Below are positions 1 through 11,712 of a stretch of DNA of 64,000 nt, piece after piece. Source of the stretch: Vicugna pacos. Lineage: Eukaryota > Chordata > Mammalia > Artiodactyla > Camelidae. A program made the position numbers and the translations under genes. The notes under the pieces are model-generated. The model was not told the origin of the DNA and did no database searches. It saw nothing but the letters and a program-made list of their open reading frames with translations. Positions within the stretch are counted from its first letter, which is position 1; each line of letters starts with the position of its first letter. Location of the stretch: NCBI RefSeq assembly GCF_048564905.1, contig NC_132993.1, positions 82,801,001 to 82,865,000 of the forward strand. Direction: 5' to 3'.

Positions 1-365
1 CTGTTCACCAATGGTAGAATAGATAAATAAATTGTGGTACATTCATCTGATAGAACACTGTACAATAAAATAGATGCTAACACAGCAATGTAGATAAATT
101 TTACAAGCATAATTTTAAGTGAAACAAGTGCATATCACAAGAGAATATGTGAGCTCATTTGTACACATAGCAGTAAACTTTGAGGAGGAAGACGCATAGT
201 GACTAAGAAAACGCTTGGTGTGGGGTGTCCCAGGTACTGGCAATGTTCCAGTGGGCTGGTGGGGTGTTTTATGAATGTATTCATTCACTTTGTGGTTATT
301 CATTGAGCTGTATTTTTATGATTTATGCAGCATATAGGTGTATTATAATGTAACAGAAAATGACG
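1..365 (+). mobile_element. Ancient L1M 3' end fragment
   Basis: The text follows the familiar old-L1 tail: an 'aacactgtacaataaaat' block, then a stretch like 'attcattgagctgtattttt atgatttatgcag' near 285-330. These are typical of L1M/HAL1-type 3' regions. The copy is heavily diverged, and the window edge cuts its 5' side. The subfamily cannot be fixed by eye. Confidence 0.65.
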
Positions 366-1617
366 ATTAACAAAAGTAAAAAAGCAATTTGTCAACAGAT
401 TAAATTATAACCTCTGGTTAAATTCTGGAAGAAAAGGTGAGATACTATTTCACAGAATATGGTAAAATAAATTCCAATAACATAGATAATTAAGTGTAAA
501 GATGGGACAATTTAAAGTCCAAGAAGAGAACATAGGAAAATACATAACCTAGTATTCTTGGGGAAGAAGGATGAGAAATGGGAAGATATTTGACATGTGA
601 TTCTTAATGCACAACACTGCGAAAAAAAAAAAGATATGCAGAAGTGTGTACAAAAATTTTAATGACTGTAGATAAAACCATGCAGATATAATGATAAACT
701 GGAAACAAATATTTATAATACATGAAAGAATCCGAGAATTAAAGTACTCATTAACAAGACACATAAGGAGGAATTGTTTTTTTAAGATAAGAGACTCCTG
801 CAGGTGAATGACAATTCAAAAAAGTCCATTGAAGAGGGAATTTTATGTAGAATAAATTTCATAAGATAGTAGGTGTTGCCTACTATAAATAGGAGAGAAC
901 TGTTCAAAATATATGAAATAAGACACATCACATTGTGAAACTAACACATTTTTATTTGTTCTCCTATATTGCCAAAAACCACAGCCTCTTATTCAAAACA
1001 GGAGTGCTTACCTTTATGAAGTAGAGAACCTCTCTGCGCCAAACACTTTAGGCACGGTCAGCCCGGGGTTGGAGAAGACAGAGACCAGGTCTTGGGACTG
1101 CTCCTCCCTGAAGGGCAGGAGAGTCTGTGGACCAAGGGATGGTGTCTGTGTGGTGCTTGAAGCCCACTGCCTGTTTCTGAGACCCTGCAGAGCTTCCTCC
1201 CTCTGGGGCCCAAGTGGCCTCTTCCCAGAGTCCTTCCTCCCTTGAGTGGGATTTATAACTCTAAAGTGTTTAGACAGGTACATGCGAGTCCCCATTTGAA
1301 CCCTGACCCTGTCACATTACAGGGGGGCAGATAGCTACCAAAAGGCCAGGGGGCAGCATGAGCTTGAGGCTAGACTTGGGGGTGCCTCCTCCATTGTCAC
1401 GAGAGAGAATTTTGCAGCCGTGGGTGTAAGTCAGGAAAATTGTTGGTGTCATGACAGACGTGGAGAGAGGTCCTGTCTGGCAGATTCTTTCCCTTTAAAG
1501 TACAAGTTGAGGATTTTCCCTGTGGATGAAGAAAATGTGTTGGATAGAGAATCTGGGGAGTGATGAAGGTTTAGAATAACATTAAGAAAAGACAAAGCTT
1601 AACTAGGGACATAGTTT
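366..1617. other. No recognisable feature (5' flank)
   Basis: AT-rich DNA to about 1,000, then a more GC-balanced segment to about 1,450. I see no known repeat, no convincing exon and no RNA gene. The short open frames lack codon bias or recognisable protein content. Confidence 0.5.
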
Positions 1618-2200
1618 TCTTTACTTTCATCTTCCCTTAAAATGCCATAAACATTTTTCCATACTGTGCATAATCTTTCTACATTATGATTTCCAGGTTC
1701 TGCAAAATAGCCCATTTTAACAATATACCATTTTGCATTTAACAAATCCACTATTTAGGATTTTTAGGTTGTTTATAGCATTTTTTGAGTTCAAAAAAAT
1801 ACTTCATCAAGCGTCATCAGAGATAAGCATACCTTAGATATAATTCTAGGATAAATTCCTACAATGGGAACGTAGGAGTCAAAGGATAAAATTTTGAAAG
1901 CATTGCTAATTTGCCTTCTACAAAATTGGAACTAACTTATCCTTCTATTCTATACTAAAAGAGAGTGTCAGTTTACCACCACCATCACCCACTTCAAGTA
2001 TTTCTCTTTTTACTTTATCATTAGTATCAGCAAATTTCTTAGGCAAAAGTGACCTGTCATTATTATTTTTAAGTTTGTTTAGATTGCTAGTAAGATGGAA
2101 CATTTTTCATGTTTTTTAGTTACTTGCAATTCTTCTTTCATAACTAGATTTTTTTACTTTAATGGATCACTCCTTTTTCTCATCAATTTGTGATTATTCT
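1618..2200 (-). mobile_element. Ancient L1M ORF2 fragment
   Basis: Read on the - strand this is old L1 ORF2 C-terminal sequence. Around 1,840-1,960 it has the characteristic 'ggataaattcctacaatggg' and 'gctaatttgccttctac' blocks found in reverse-complement L1M copies. It is strongly diverged with many small indels. Confidence 0.6.
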
Positions 2201-2340
2201 TATTTTTAACACCTTTATTGTGGTATGAGTTCTGCACAGTAAACTACACATATTTCAGATGTACAATTTGGTGATTTTGTGTGACTATTCTTTAAATATG
2301 GGCTTCTCCATCATATGGGTGACCAAAACATGTCGCCTCG
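2201..2340 (-). mobile_element. L1 3'-end fragment, different subfamily
   Basis: The text 'cacctttattgtggtatga', followed by 'cagatgtacaatttggtga', matches the reverse complement of L1MA/MB-type 3' ends ('tttattgagatataattcac...gtgtacaattt'). It abuts the previous L1 fragment and may be part of the same insertion or a later one. Confidence 0.5.
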
Positions 2341-3185
2341 CTTTTCTTACCATTTGCATTTTCCATTTATGCTTAACTTGTAAAATTCAGGTTGCAAGAT
2401 GAAATTTGAGGGAACACGGCATGTGGAGACTGTTTTTCAAGGAGGTAGTGAGAATATAAACTTTTTTCCCCCAGATTTTAGACAATTATGCTCTTCAGGG
2501 AAAAAATAAGCATACATTCCAAAATTAATCTTTGCATGCATATTTCTAATTATAAGAGTGCTATTTAAGACACATGGCTTGTCTTCTCCATTTGACGAAG
2601 GAAATGTGGCATATAAGTCACTTCTGAGCCAGAGAAACAGAGGAGCGTGAATGCCCAGGAAGGCTCTGCCAGGATGTTGGCAATACACGCTCCCAATATT
2701 CCCTGGGAGAGAGAATGTGTTCTTCAACACGCATAGAAACGAGATTGTCACAGATGGGCTGTATGTCCAAGAGGAAGCTCTGAAATCTGGATGTTGCTGA
2801 AGTCTGGCCAGAAAAGATGTCACATGGACCTTCTCCCAAATCTCTCTGACTCTTATCTAGCCTTCTCTTTTCATGCATTGTGTGTATGTGTATGCATGTA
2901 ATTATATGTGTGTGCATAGAAAATAGGGGATTCAGTCTATTTTGCTCATCTCTGGCTAGAGAGGTATTAAATTAAGCATGGAGTAGAGTCAGATACGAGA
3001 AAAATGGGATTTTGCATGGAGTCGTATTTTAATCCTGCAGTGGGGTTTTCAAACAGCCCCTGTCCAGCTGCTAGGCGACATTCAGTGACATTGTACTGCT
3101 TGACTTTATACTCTCTGGGAACTAGCAGACTCTTTGAGTCCAGTATATGATCATTGTAATGAAAATGCAAATGATTAACGTACAT
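2341..3185. other. No recognisable feature
   Basis: Unique-looking DNA with a short TG/AT-rich patch near 2,878-2,918. The open frame at 2,437-2,823 on the - strand has no recognisable domain. Confidence 0.5.
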
Positions 3186-3405
3186 TGGTCCCTTATTTGT
3201 GCTAGGCAGACACTGTTCTGGGTATATTTACTTAATCATCATCATAAACTTATGACAAGGACATCATTATTATTCCCATTTTCAAATGAAAGAAACAGAC
3301 AAAGGTTGAAAAGTGTTGACCCAAACACACACAAGCCACTTTTGCTGGGAATAATTAGGAAAAGAAGGAACTGGGCTTTAGGGCTCCATATGGTGATAAA
3401 TTATG
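3186..3405 (-). mobile_element. MIR SINE
   Basis: The + strand reads as reverse-complement MIR: 'gtgctaggcagacactgttc', then 'cattattattcccatttt', then 'gaaagaaacagac'. This is the typical MIR order (size-class box, CORE, gaggaaactgag-like block). Diverged, as expected for a family older than 100 My. Confidence 0.7.
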
Positions 3406-4248
3406 GCAGAATTTGAGAACTTTTTACCTTGGGATAAGCAAACCATGACTTTGGAAGCATCTTCTTGTGTCTTCATAAAAGAGTTGGCAGACTTAAGGGC
3501 TACATCTCTGGGACTCCTGAGAGGTAGCAATAAATCATAAAATCAGAAACGTGTAAGAGAAGAGTTTTTATTATTCTGTGTGTAGCTGGTAACAAAGGTG
3601 ACAAGTTGAACAGCAGTGCTTTCCTGCTGGGTGGAAGGTTTTGTGTGGGAAAGTTTGGAAGGAGAAGTTAGGGAGAAGCTGAATTGCTCTCTATAAAGGT
3701 GAGGAGAAAGCTATTTTGGTTTCCAAGGCAATCTGGGTGGGAGGAAGTGAGGAGGAGAGGAAAGGGAAGAGTCATTGAGACAGGGCAAGGCCCAAAGAAC
3801 ATTTTAACCATGAGACTGTTAAATGTTGATTCAGGAGACATTTGCCACGCCATCTTTCCTCCCCACAACTACTCCCAACATTCAGAAATACTTTTGTCAA
3901 AAATTTAATTAGAATTTGAACAACCATGAAGATATCAACAACCATAGTGGACAGAGGTCCCAGATATCTATGTCACAAAGGCGTTGAACATTTGGGTGAA
4001 GATTAGGTCAGTGAAGAAGGATAGATACCTTTTTGGATGCATGCTATTTGCAACAGAGCAAAATGAATTTATAACCTTATTTTTGTAGGCGCACAGGAGT
4101 GGCATCCCTGGCTGGGTTTTCTTAATTGCTTTGGAATTCTTTAATAAACTATCCACTTACAGCACACTATGAAAACCAGAGGTCTCTATCATAGGGTTTT
4201 GGGAAACCCTTAGGTCTTTTAGCCACAGGGCAGATACTGCTGAAAATC
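3406..4248. other. No recognisable feature
   Basis: No repeat family, exon or RNA recognised. Purine-rich around 3,655-3,800. Confidence 0.5.
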
Positions 4249-4262
4249 AGACCCAGGATCTT

Positions 4263-4819
4263 TTTTTCAAAATATTTTATTTTTTTATTGAAGTATAGTT
4301 AGTTTACAATGTCATGTCAATTTCTGGTGTACAGCATAAGGGTTCAGTTATACATGAACATACATGTATTTGTTTTCATATTCTTTTTCATTATAGGTTA
4401 CTACAAGATATTGAATATAGTTCCCTGTGCTATACAGGAGAAACTTGTTGTTATCTATTTTATATATAGCAGTTAGTATCTACAAATCTCAAACTCCCAA
4501 TTTATCTCTTCCCACCTCCTTCCCCTCTTGGTAACCATAAGCTTGTTTTCTATGTCTGTGAGTCTTTTTCTGTTTTGTAAGTAAGTTCATTTGCCTTTTT
4601 AAAATTTTCATATATAAATGATATCATATTATATTTTTCTTTCTCTTTCTGGCTTACTTCACTTAGTGTGATGATCTCCAGGTCCAGCCGTGTTGCTGCA
4701 AATGGCATTATTTTATTCTTTTTTATGGCCGTGTAGTATTCCACTGTATAAATATACCACTACTTCTTTATCCAGTCGATGGACATTTAGGTTGTTTCCA
4801 TGTCTCGGATAGTATAAAT
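4263..4819 (-). mobile_element. Cetartiodactyl (camelid-like) L1, 5'-truncated, with target-site repeats
   Basis: On the + strand the element opens with a T-rich head (reverse of the poly-A tail), followed by L1 3' UTR and the last part of ORF2 in reverse complement ('attgaagtatagttagttta', 'ttgaatatagttccctgtg', 'gtagtattccactgtataaa'). It is flanked by a near-perfect 14-bp repeat: AGACCCAGGATCTT at 4,249-4,262 and AGACCTAGGATCTT at 4,820-4,833. That is the mark of target-primed reverse transcription. Divergence looks low compared with the L1M copies, so this is a lineage-specific insertion. The spelling of the 3' end resembles camelid copies. Confidence 0.85.
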
Positions 4820-4833
4820 AGACCTAGGATCTT

Positions 4834-5089
4834 ATTGTAAAAGTGTGATGCAGAAGATCCCTGATAGGTGACCTATGTTAAAATTACGTCTCTGATAAGT
4901 ACACGGTGGGACCCTGAGACCTGGGAATGGGATATTTGGTTGATTGCCCTGAAGGTACCGGCCGGCCACTCTCTCCCTTGTTAGAGGAGAGGAGCTTCCT
5001 TAGCTTAAGGCCTTGCAGAGGTTCCCCTGACAAGATGATGCCTACCCTTCATCCCCTGACCTTGTCTCCATCCTGATAAACTAGGGACA
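4834..5089. other. No recognisable feature
   Basis: Short unique stretch between the L1 and the MLT1 LTR. No known motif seen. Confidence 0.45.
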
Positions 5090-5553
5090 GGTACTAATGA
5101 TTATGATCTATCTTCTAGTTTCTCCCATCAGGAGGTGAGGTCTATTTCCCCACCCCTTGTAACTGGGCTGGTCTTGTGATGGACTCTGGTCAATGGAATA
5201 TGGCGGAAGTGATGGTGTGCCAGTTCTGAGCCTAGACCTCAGAGGCTTTATGTACTTCTGCTCTCTCTCTTCAGCCCCAGCCACTACCATGAGAACAAGC
5301 CTGGACTAGTTTATAAGAGGATGAGAGATCATTTGGAACAGAGCCAAATTGTCCCAGATGAAGTCATCTGAGATCAGCCAGCTTACAGGAAACCTGCCAA
5401 CAGCCCACATAAATGAGCCCAGCTGAGATCATCTTAGCCTGGCCCAGATTAACAACTTACAGCCAATATATAGACTCATAAGAAATAATACATGATTGTT
5501 GTTTTAATCAACTAAGTTTTGGCCTGTTTGTTATGCAGCAATAACAAACTGAT
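5090..5553 (+). mobile_element. MLT1-type LTR (ERVL-MaLR fossil)
   Basis: The 3' part is diagnostic of MLT1: 'attgttgttttaatcaacta', then 'agttttggcctgtttgttat', then 'gcagcaataacaaactgat'. The body has MLT1-like text around 5,160-5,300. It is an old, solo, broken LTR of the placental-mammal radiation with no internal region attached. The 5' boundary is approximate. Confidence 0.75.
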
Positions 5554-5584
5554 GCAGCTATACTTAGGCACATGAAGTGACAAG

Positions 5585-5920
5585 GTGCACCTCAGATACA
5601 TTGGAATGATTTACTTTCTCACCAGCAGAAATGCATCACAGCCTAACTAGCAATTGTTTTAAAGTTGTATTTTTTAGGTGCCACATAATGAGTGAAACTG
5701 GTCTCTCAATTTAATTTGCACTTATTTGATTCATAGGGCTATTTTAAATTTTTTCAAGCATCTATTGTTAATTTAAAATCATCTGTCAAAGTTTTTGAGG
5801 GTTCTTTGTACTACTTTTCTCTTGTAGAGATCGATTTCTTTAATCTCTTTGAAAAAAAACTCTTTATATATTTTGAACATCTAACTTTTGTGCTTAATCA
5901 TATGCATCACAGCATGCTGG
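5585..5920 (-). mobile_element. Ancient L1M ORF2 fragment
   Basis: Reverse-complement L1 ORF2 C-terminal region: 'tttttgagggttctttgta' and 'ctctttatatattttgaac' fit the common 'gtaggagttctttatatatt' block. It starts with 'tttctcaccagcagaaatg', equivalent to 'ctcccaccaacagtgtatg' in younger copies. Confidence 0.55.
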
Positions 5921-6534
5921 AATATTCAAATGGATTTATAAAGAATATTACTGGTGGAATAAGCTGAGGAATATTGAAAGCTGCTATATGTTTAGCACAA
6001 TGCTATGAACGTTATATTTGTTATCCCACATAAGCTCAACAATTTTTAAGCTAAATAATATAAATAAACCAATTTTATCCATAAGAAAAATTTGAATTTA
6101 AATATATTTTTAAGAACCCAGAAGAAGTAAATGGTAGAAATCATATTTTTAAACCAGATCATTTGACTGGTTTAAAAAAGTCCATACTCTTCTGCACTAA
6201 CTTCCTTTCCTAAATGGAGGTGTTGCACTTCTTGGGAAAAGGAGCCCAGAGATACTTGTTTGTGTGTTTTCTGTCTGGCTGTTTTTCAGTACCTAATCTA
6301 TGCTCTGATTAGTGAAAAATCCTCCTGGAGTGTGGTAAATTGTTGATAAACATTTATACTTCATAATTGTCTGCCACTTTTCTTTGTCTTGGGCTCTTGA
6401 ATAAGTATTTTGATGGAAAGATGAGTGAGCCCTTCCTAACATGGCACTTCTGTTATCCACGTATCTTAGCCACCTAAAATTATTACCAACTTGAAGTTAC
6501 AATGTAAATTTTGCTTTGCCATATATTTAAATGA
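5921..6534. other. No recognisable feature
   Basis: AT-rich intergenic DNA with no repeat family recognised. Confidence 0.45.
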
Positions 6535-6985
6535 CAAATCTTGTTGTTTTACTTCCTGGCTTTAAAAATCTTTATGGTTCTTCTTGACTTACAGAATTAA
6601 TTCTAAAGTCTGGAGCAGGGTACATTTGACCCATTACACTCTGTCCCAAATCTTTCTTTTCATTTATCCCTAACCCTACTCTTTCTTTTCTCCAGTTAAA
6701 TTGAACTCCTCGCCATTTCTCAAGTACTCTCTATTCCTTCAGTCTCTATGCTGCTCTGTCTTCTCAGGATGTACTTCTCCTTTTGGTCACTCAGTGAACT
6801 CCTATTCTTCCTCTAAAGCCCTCTTTGTGAAGGCCTCTAGCTTCCCCGGCCATAAATAGCAAGCTCACTCCTGTCATACTGACAGCACACCCTTGTCTCA
6901 GCACTTACTTCACGTTGTACTTAAATATTTAACTTGACCACAAATTTGTGTGCTCTTTAATTATTATTCATCTTTAAACTAAAGC
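6535..6985 (+). mobile_element. L2 LINE 3' region
   Basis: The order of phrases follows the L2 tail: 'cttcctggctttaaaaatct', 'attaattctaaagtctgga', 'cccattacactctgtccc', 'ctctaaagccctctttgtga', 'cagcacttacttcacgttgt'. Length and divergence are normal for a truncated L2. Confidence 0.6.
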
Positions 6986-6989
6986 TTAG

Positions 6990-8925
6990 CAAATAATACA
7001 TTATTGAATTAATAACATTAAAATATATTCAAGAAATAGAAAAGATAGCCAGTGAGATAATACCAAAAAAAAGAGAGAAAGAAACAAAAGGCATACAGAT
7101 TGAAAAAGAAGAAATAAAACTCCCTCTATTCATAGACAACATAGTTGTCTACATTGAAATTCCAAGAGATCTATATAATAACTCCTAGAACTAATAACTA
7201 AGTTTAGCAAAATCACAGGATACAAGACAAATATACCCCCAAAGAGCCTTCATTTTGTTCTCTATTGTAGCAATGAACAAGTCTGTATTAATCATGTTTT
7301 TTTATTTTCTGTACTTCATGATGTTTTGACATCTTAGGAACTTTGCTGTCTGGGGAGAGGTTGCCCCTTCCAGGGCTAGCTAACTCCTAGAGACAGCAAA
7401 CAGTTTTCCTATGGGCACAGCTTTCGGGTACAAACCAACTAATTCTGAGTCCATACACCTAACCACCTCCCATATCTAACTCTCACACATCAAGCCAATA
7501 CTTTTCCTGCCCTGAGTCAGCCCAGGGCCAAGTACAGAACAACTCCAGATCAGTCATCTAGCCCAGAGTCCACGGAAATTATTCACATTATCAAATCCTA
7601 AATTTGTTCAAATTTGTCTGCCCTGATTCCTCTACTCTTTTCTGTAGAGAACAAAATAGAGTCTCTGGGCCATGATTTTCCCTTCCCCCTCTGCCTCTTG
7701 ATTGACCCAGATGCTTCCCCACGTGGCCCTTCATGGCTCCAGTTTCTAAGGATCTGTGAGTAGAAACTTTCTTCATGAAAAACATTTTTGTGTCTGCATG
7801 TCTGCATGCCCATAACTGATTAAAATAAATCCCAGATACATTTTAATACAAGGTGAAATTCAAAATTAAAATCAATGCCTTTTATAATAGTATCAAACAA
7901 AAAGAAATTCTAACAAAATGTGTAGACTCTGTATGCTGAAAAAGTCAAATACTGATGAAATAAATCAAAAAGAACCTGTCAATGTAGGTGTATACCAAGT
8001 CCCTGGATTGGAACACTCTAAGAAATTGGAAGATTGCTAAAATTTTGATTTTTTTCTGAAATTGATCTATAAATTTAACATAATCACAATCAAAACCCCA
8101 GCAGAGTTTTTTTGTAGTTATTAACAAACTGATTCTAAAATTTATATGAAAAGGCAAAGAAATGAGGATAGCCAAAATAGTTTTGGAAAAGAAGAACAAA
8201 GTTGGAGAACTCACACTAATCTGATTTCAAGACTCAGTATAAATCTATGTAATTAAGACAGTGCAGTATTTCCAAAAGGACAGAAAGATCAGTGGTACAG
8301 AACAGAGATTCCAGAAAGAGATCTGTACAAATCTGGTCAACTTATTTTTGAAAACATGCAAAGGCAATTCAATCAAGAGAATATAGTCTTTTCAATAAAT
8401 AATGCTGGAAAAATTGGACATCCTTACATAAAAACAAACAAACAAACAAAACCCATGAATTCACTAAAAAAGAATGGACCAAAAACCTAAGTCTAAGTTG
8501 TAAAACTATAGAACTTGTAAAACAACATGAAAAAAACTCTTTGTCAACTTGGGTTAGTCAAATGGATTTTAGATATGATATTAAAAGCTTGATTCATAAG
8601 AGAAAAAGCTGATAAATTTAACTCCGTTGACCTTAGAAACTTTGCTCTGTGAAAGTCACTACTAAGAGAATGAGAAGACATGCCACACACTGGGAGGGAA
8701 TATGCAGAAATCACATGTCTGGCAAAAAACTTATATCTGGAACATACAAAGCACTCTTAAAACTCAACAGTCTAAGAAAGGAAACAACCCATTTTAAAGT
8801 GGGCAAAATTTCAGGACAAACACTTCACCAAAAAAGTGGAAAATTAGTGCATGAGATGATGCTCACCCTTGTTGATCACCAGGAAAATGCAATCAGACGG
8901 GGATTTTCTTGAATACACTACAGAC
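6990..8925 (+). mobile_element. Ancient L1M ORF2, interrupted by foreign sequence
   Basis: This is sense L1 ORF2. At 7,126-7,152 the reverse-transcriptase core reads LFIDNIVVY, where active L1s have F-A-D-D, so the catalytic aspartate pair is degraded. ORF2 resumes at about 7,856 ('aaaatcaatgccttttataa') and runs through the C-terminal part: 'gaacttgtaaaacaacatga' near 8,512, 'actgggagggaatatgca' near 8,688, and a block ending at 'ccaggaaaatgcaatcag' near 8,878. Multiple stops and indels make it inactive. The gap at 7,290-7,855 is not L1. Confidence 0.75.
7290..7855. mobile_element. Unclassified insertion inside the L1 (LTR-like)
   Basis: About 560 bp of non-L1 sequence splits the ORF2 copy: L1 text stops near 7,285 and restarts near 7,856. 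The composition and phrase style look like a solo LTR of an old endogenous retrovirus, but I did not recognise the family and could not define clean ends or flanking repeats. If it is an LTR it is an old, incomplete fossil. Confidence 0.35.
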
Positions 8926-9300
8926 ATGTCTGCCTGTCTTCTGACCTTGCCACATTCATTGGGGCTGCCCTTCATTCATTCCTTTCACCTCCCAACTCCT
9001 ATTGATCCTTTAAGGCTCGATTTGGGCACCATCGATTTCAGGAAGTCTGCCCTCAGACCTCTGGCTTCACTCCCTTCACTTGGGTCTGAATGAGTGGCCT
9101 TTGTTACCTGTGATCACAGCCCTCCATTTCATCTATCTCTTCATCTATCAAATCCATTGTGCTCACTGGTTTAATTGAGGGTTTTTGTACTCTCGAATCT
9201 AATCTCCATGAAGTCAGAGACTCCATCTTCTTTAATGCTATATCCCCATAAGTTAGCATATTAAAAATGACTGAATGAGTGAATAAATTCACATAAGAAA
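8926..9300 (+). mobile_element. L2 LINE 3' region
   Basis: L2-like phrases in order: 'tcctttaaggctcgatttgg', 'gaagtctgccctcagacct', then the tail 'tccatgaagtcagagactc' and 'atgactgaatgagtgaataa'. The last is the usual L2 end ('gttgaatgaatgaataa'). Confidence 0.6.
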
Positions 9301-9879
9301 AGTTCTAAGCTCCCTCATGTAATCTCAGCCTCTGCTTGACCCCCCTGACCCAGAGCCTCCAAGGTTTGCATGGCTGCCAAGACAGCCACTGCCATTCCCC
9401 TGTCATGTGCAAGTATACTCACCCATCAAAATCAAAATCCTTCCTCTCTCATCAGAGGAGGTCTGCTTTCTCTGGAACTTGCTCAGCTGACAAAGTCAGA
9501 TACCCTGCGCTCTGAGTTATTAGCCTCAGCCTCAGGACCGGAAGTGCCTTCAAATGGTAATTTTGTGTCATTGGCTATGATTAGTCCTGCGGAGAGAGAC
9601 CACATCAGACTTGACACCATGAGCACCACTCCAACAGCTTTCCCTCTCTTAGGCTCAAGGCACTGACTTCTGACATTACGCTAAAGGTCTGTTCCTCCAG
9701 GTGGAGCCCCCTGGTCAGCCCAAGTGATAGCTTTCTCAGCACTGTAGGTGTCATTTGCCAATGGTGATCTGTTTGCTTGTCTTTTCCTGCATGCAGCCTG
9801 AGATGGGTAGGCATGCCAGTCCCTCCCTGCATCCTGCAGGACCCTGAGTTACAAAAGATGGAAGCCCCAGGTCACACCA
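9301..9879. other. No recognisable feature
   Basis: GC-balanced unique DNA. Open frames on both strands carry no recognisable domain. Confidence 0.45.
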
Positions 9880-10055
9880 GCATCATTATAATACACAGCG
9901 TTTGTATATGCTTGTCCACTTGCCCTGATGGTCTTACACCATTCAGTGAGGCTAGTGTTGGGGACACTGCAGCTGTGACATTATTATTGTATTTAACAGT
10001 TTTTGGAGTATATTAGATGTTTCATAAATGTGAGTAATAAATGGATGGCTTTAAA
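9880..10055 (+). mobile_element. L2 LINE tail (weak)
   Basis: Weak L2 3'-end resemblance closing with 'tgtgagtaataaatggatgg', in the place of the usual 'gctcaataaatatttgttga'. Very diverged. Confidence 0.4.
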
Positions 10056-11670
10056 ATCCATGGTTGGCCTTGTCATTTCTTTGTCAAACACGCCTCACTT
10101 TAAGGTTAGGGTAGCTGAAGTTGGTTAACTTTAGATTTGACGTCTTCTACTGGCAAGGAGATCTTAAGGCGTTAGAGAGCACTGAGGAGCCTTGCTTTTG
10201 TCCTCTGTATGATAAGATGATGCTATTCCCAGACTGCAGCAGGCCTGTGAGGAATAAATAAGACAAAGTGAGGTGAGGGGTACACAGAATAAAACCCCAG
10301 AGTGGGTATGTGCCCATTACATGTGCTTGACAAGGACTTTATCTCTCCAACGTGATGACATGCAAAATTTTGTATACTCCTGCTTTCATCTCTTTGGCCT
10401 TTCATATAAAAAGAGAAACTGCCCAGAGGAAAATAACCCACATCTCAGGATTGTGACATCAATCACCTTTGTGAGGGAAGTTGACTTGTCAAGCTACCTC
10501 CATGACAGAACAGAGAGAAGGACCTCTGAGTCAGGTTGATGCTTCATCATGGAAAATAATGAGGTGAACATCCTGGCAATTGATTGTGGTCAAGAATTAC
10601 CCTTCACTGTGGTTTGGTGATGCTGTGCTAATTCAAAAACTGTGATGCTGGTTTCTGCAGAGTTCTTGTTTTCATTAGAGTCTCTGGTGGGAAATATCAC
10701 ATGGTCGGTTGATGACGCTGTTCACTGCGGCACCCTGCCCTCCTGTATTCTTAGGGCGTTCTCTTTATCTAGGAGTTGATAATAACTGGAGTCTAAAAAT
10801 TTCCTGGAGAAATGTGTGCCCAGCTTTCTGCATAGACCCTTAGCTGAGGTTTGAAAAGCGGTCAGCTCTGATCTCATCTTATGGGGGGATTCTAAAGGCA
10901 TCGGGCAAAGAGAAGGTGTCTGTCGGGTAAGGCAGGGGCCTGGGCACCCCTGTCCCCAGGGGGCTGAGTAAAGAGAAGACTTGAAGATGATGTGTGTCTC
11001 CTTGGAGAAAGGGGTACAGCTGGTGAAGCTGCCTTCACATCCTCCAAGGTTCCCGCTTCTGGAAAGTTCTGGTTGTGAGAGAGAAATCAAAGCCAAGGGG
11101 CGGGTCAGTGAAATGAGAGCCACAGAGAAACAGCCCATCACACAGTCTGGGACTTGAGATGTCTGTCCTCTGGTCTTCAGTCAGGAGTCTGGAGTCAGGG
11201 CCATCCTTTTGTTTAGTTTGGGGAGGACTGCATTCTGCATACAGGAGAGAAAAAAAAGATAACTTCTCAGGATGCGAAAAACAGCTAATGTAGGGGATGC
11301 TGGGCCGGAGAATGGGAAGAGATAAACAAGCCTTGTGAAGAATGCAGCTAGGTCACAGAATAACAGACTGTGGACAGTCTGTCCTTCCAGTCTCTGTGCA
11401 GTTTAATGCAAAACCCAGTTGGAAAGCTAGTCTTGCCCAACAATATTAAGGGAGGTAGGGGCGACTTTCATCCTTTGGATTTGTAATTACCATGTTTGTT
11501 TCGTGTGTTTGCGGTGCAAATACAGGACGGTGACTGGACAAGTGTGAGTGCTAACGGTGCATTACGTAGATGAGGAAAGTGTGCAAGACAGAGGCCAAGA
11601 ACACCTGTCATGGGGTACCTGCTGGGGTGTCTGTTCCACATCCTTTCTGAACGCACTGTTTGCACACACA
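10056..11670. other. Proximal upstream flank of the CpG-island promoter
   Basis: Mostly unique DNA. A short piece at 10,195-10,290 resembles MIR in + orientation ('gatgatgctattcccagac' and 'ctgtgaggaataaataag'). The 139-codon open frame at 10,722-11,141 on the - strand has no recognisable protein family and no plausible splice context. I treat it as chance. No gene is called. Confidence 0.5.
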
Positions 11671-11675
11671 CAAAA

Positions 11676-11712
11676 GGGCTAGGGCTGGGGCTGGGGCTGG
11701 GGCTGGGGCTGG
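11676..11712 (+). repeat. GGGGCT hexanucleotide tandem array
   Basis: About six tandem units: GGGCT, AGGGCT, then four GGGGCT, ending in GGAT. Runs of three to four G separated by two to three bases meet the simple G-quadruplex rule on the + strand. It lies just upstream of the CpG island, so length change could affect promoter activity. That is inference. Confidence 0.9.

Noticed and set aside
10722-11141. 139-codon open frame on the - strand
   Set aside because: No recognisable domain, no splice context, and composition like the surrounding DNA. Chance frames of this size are expected.
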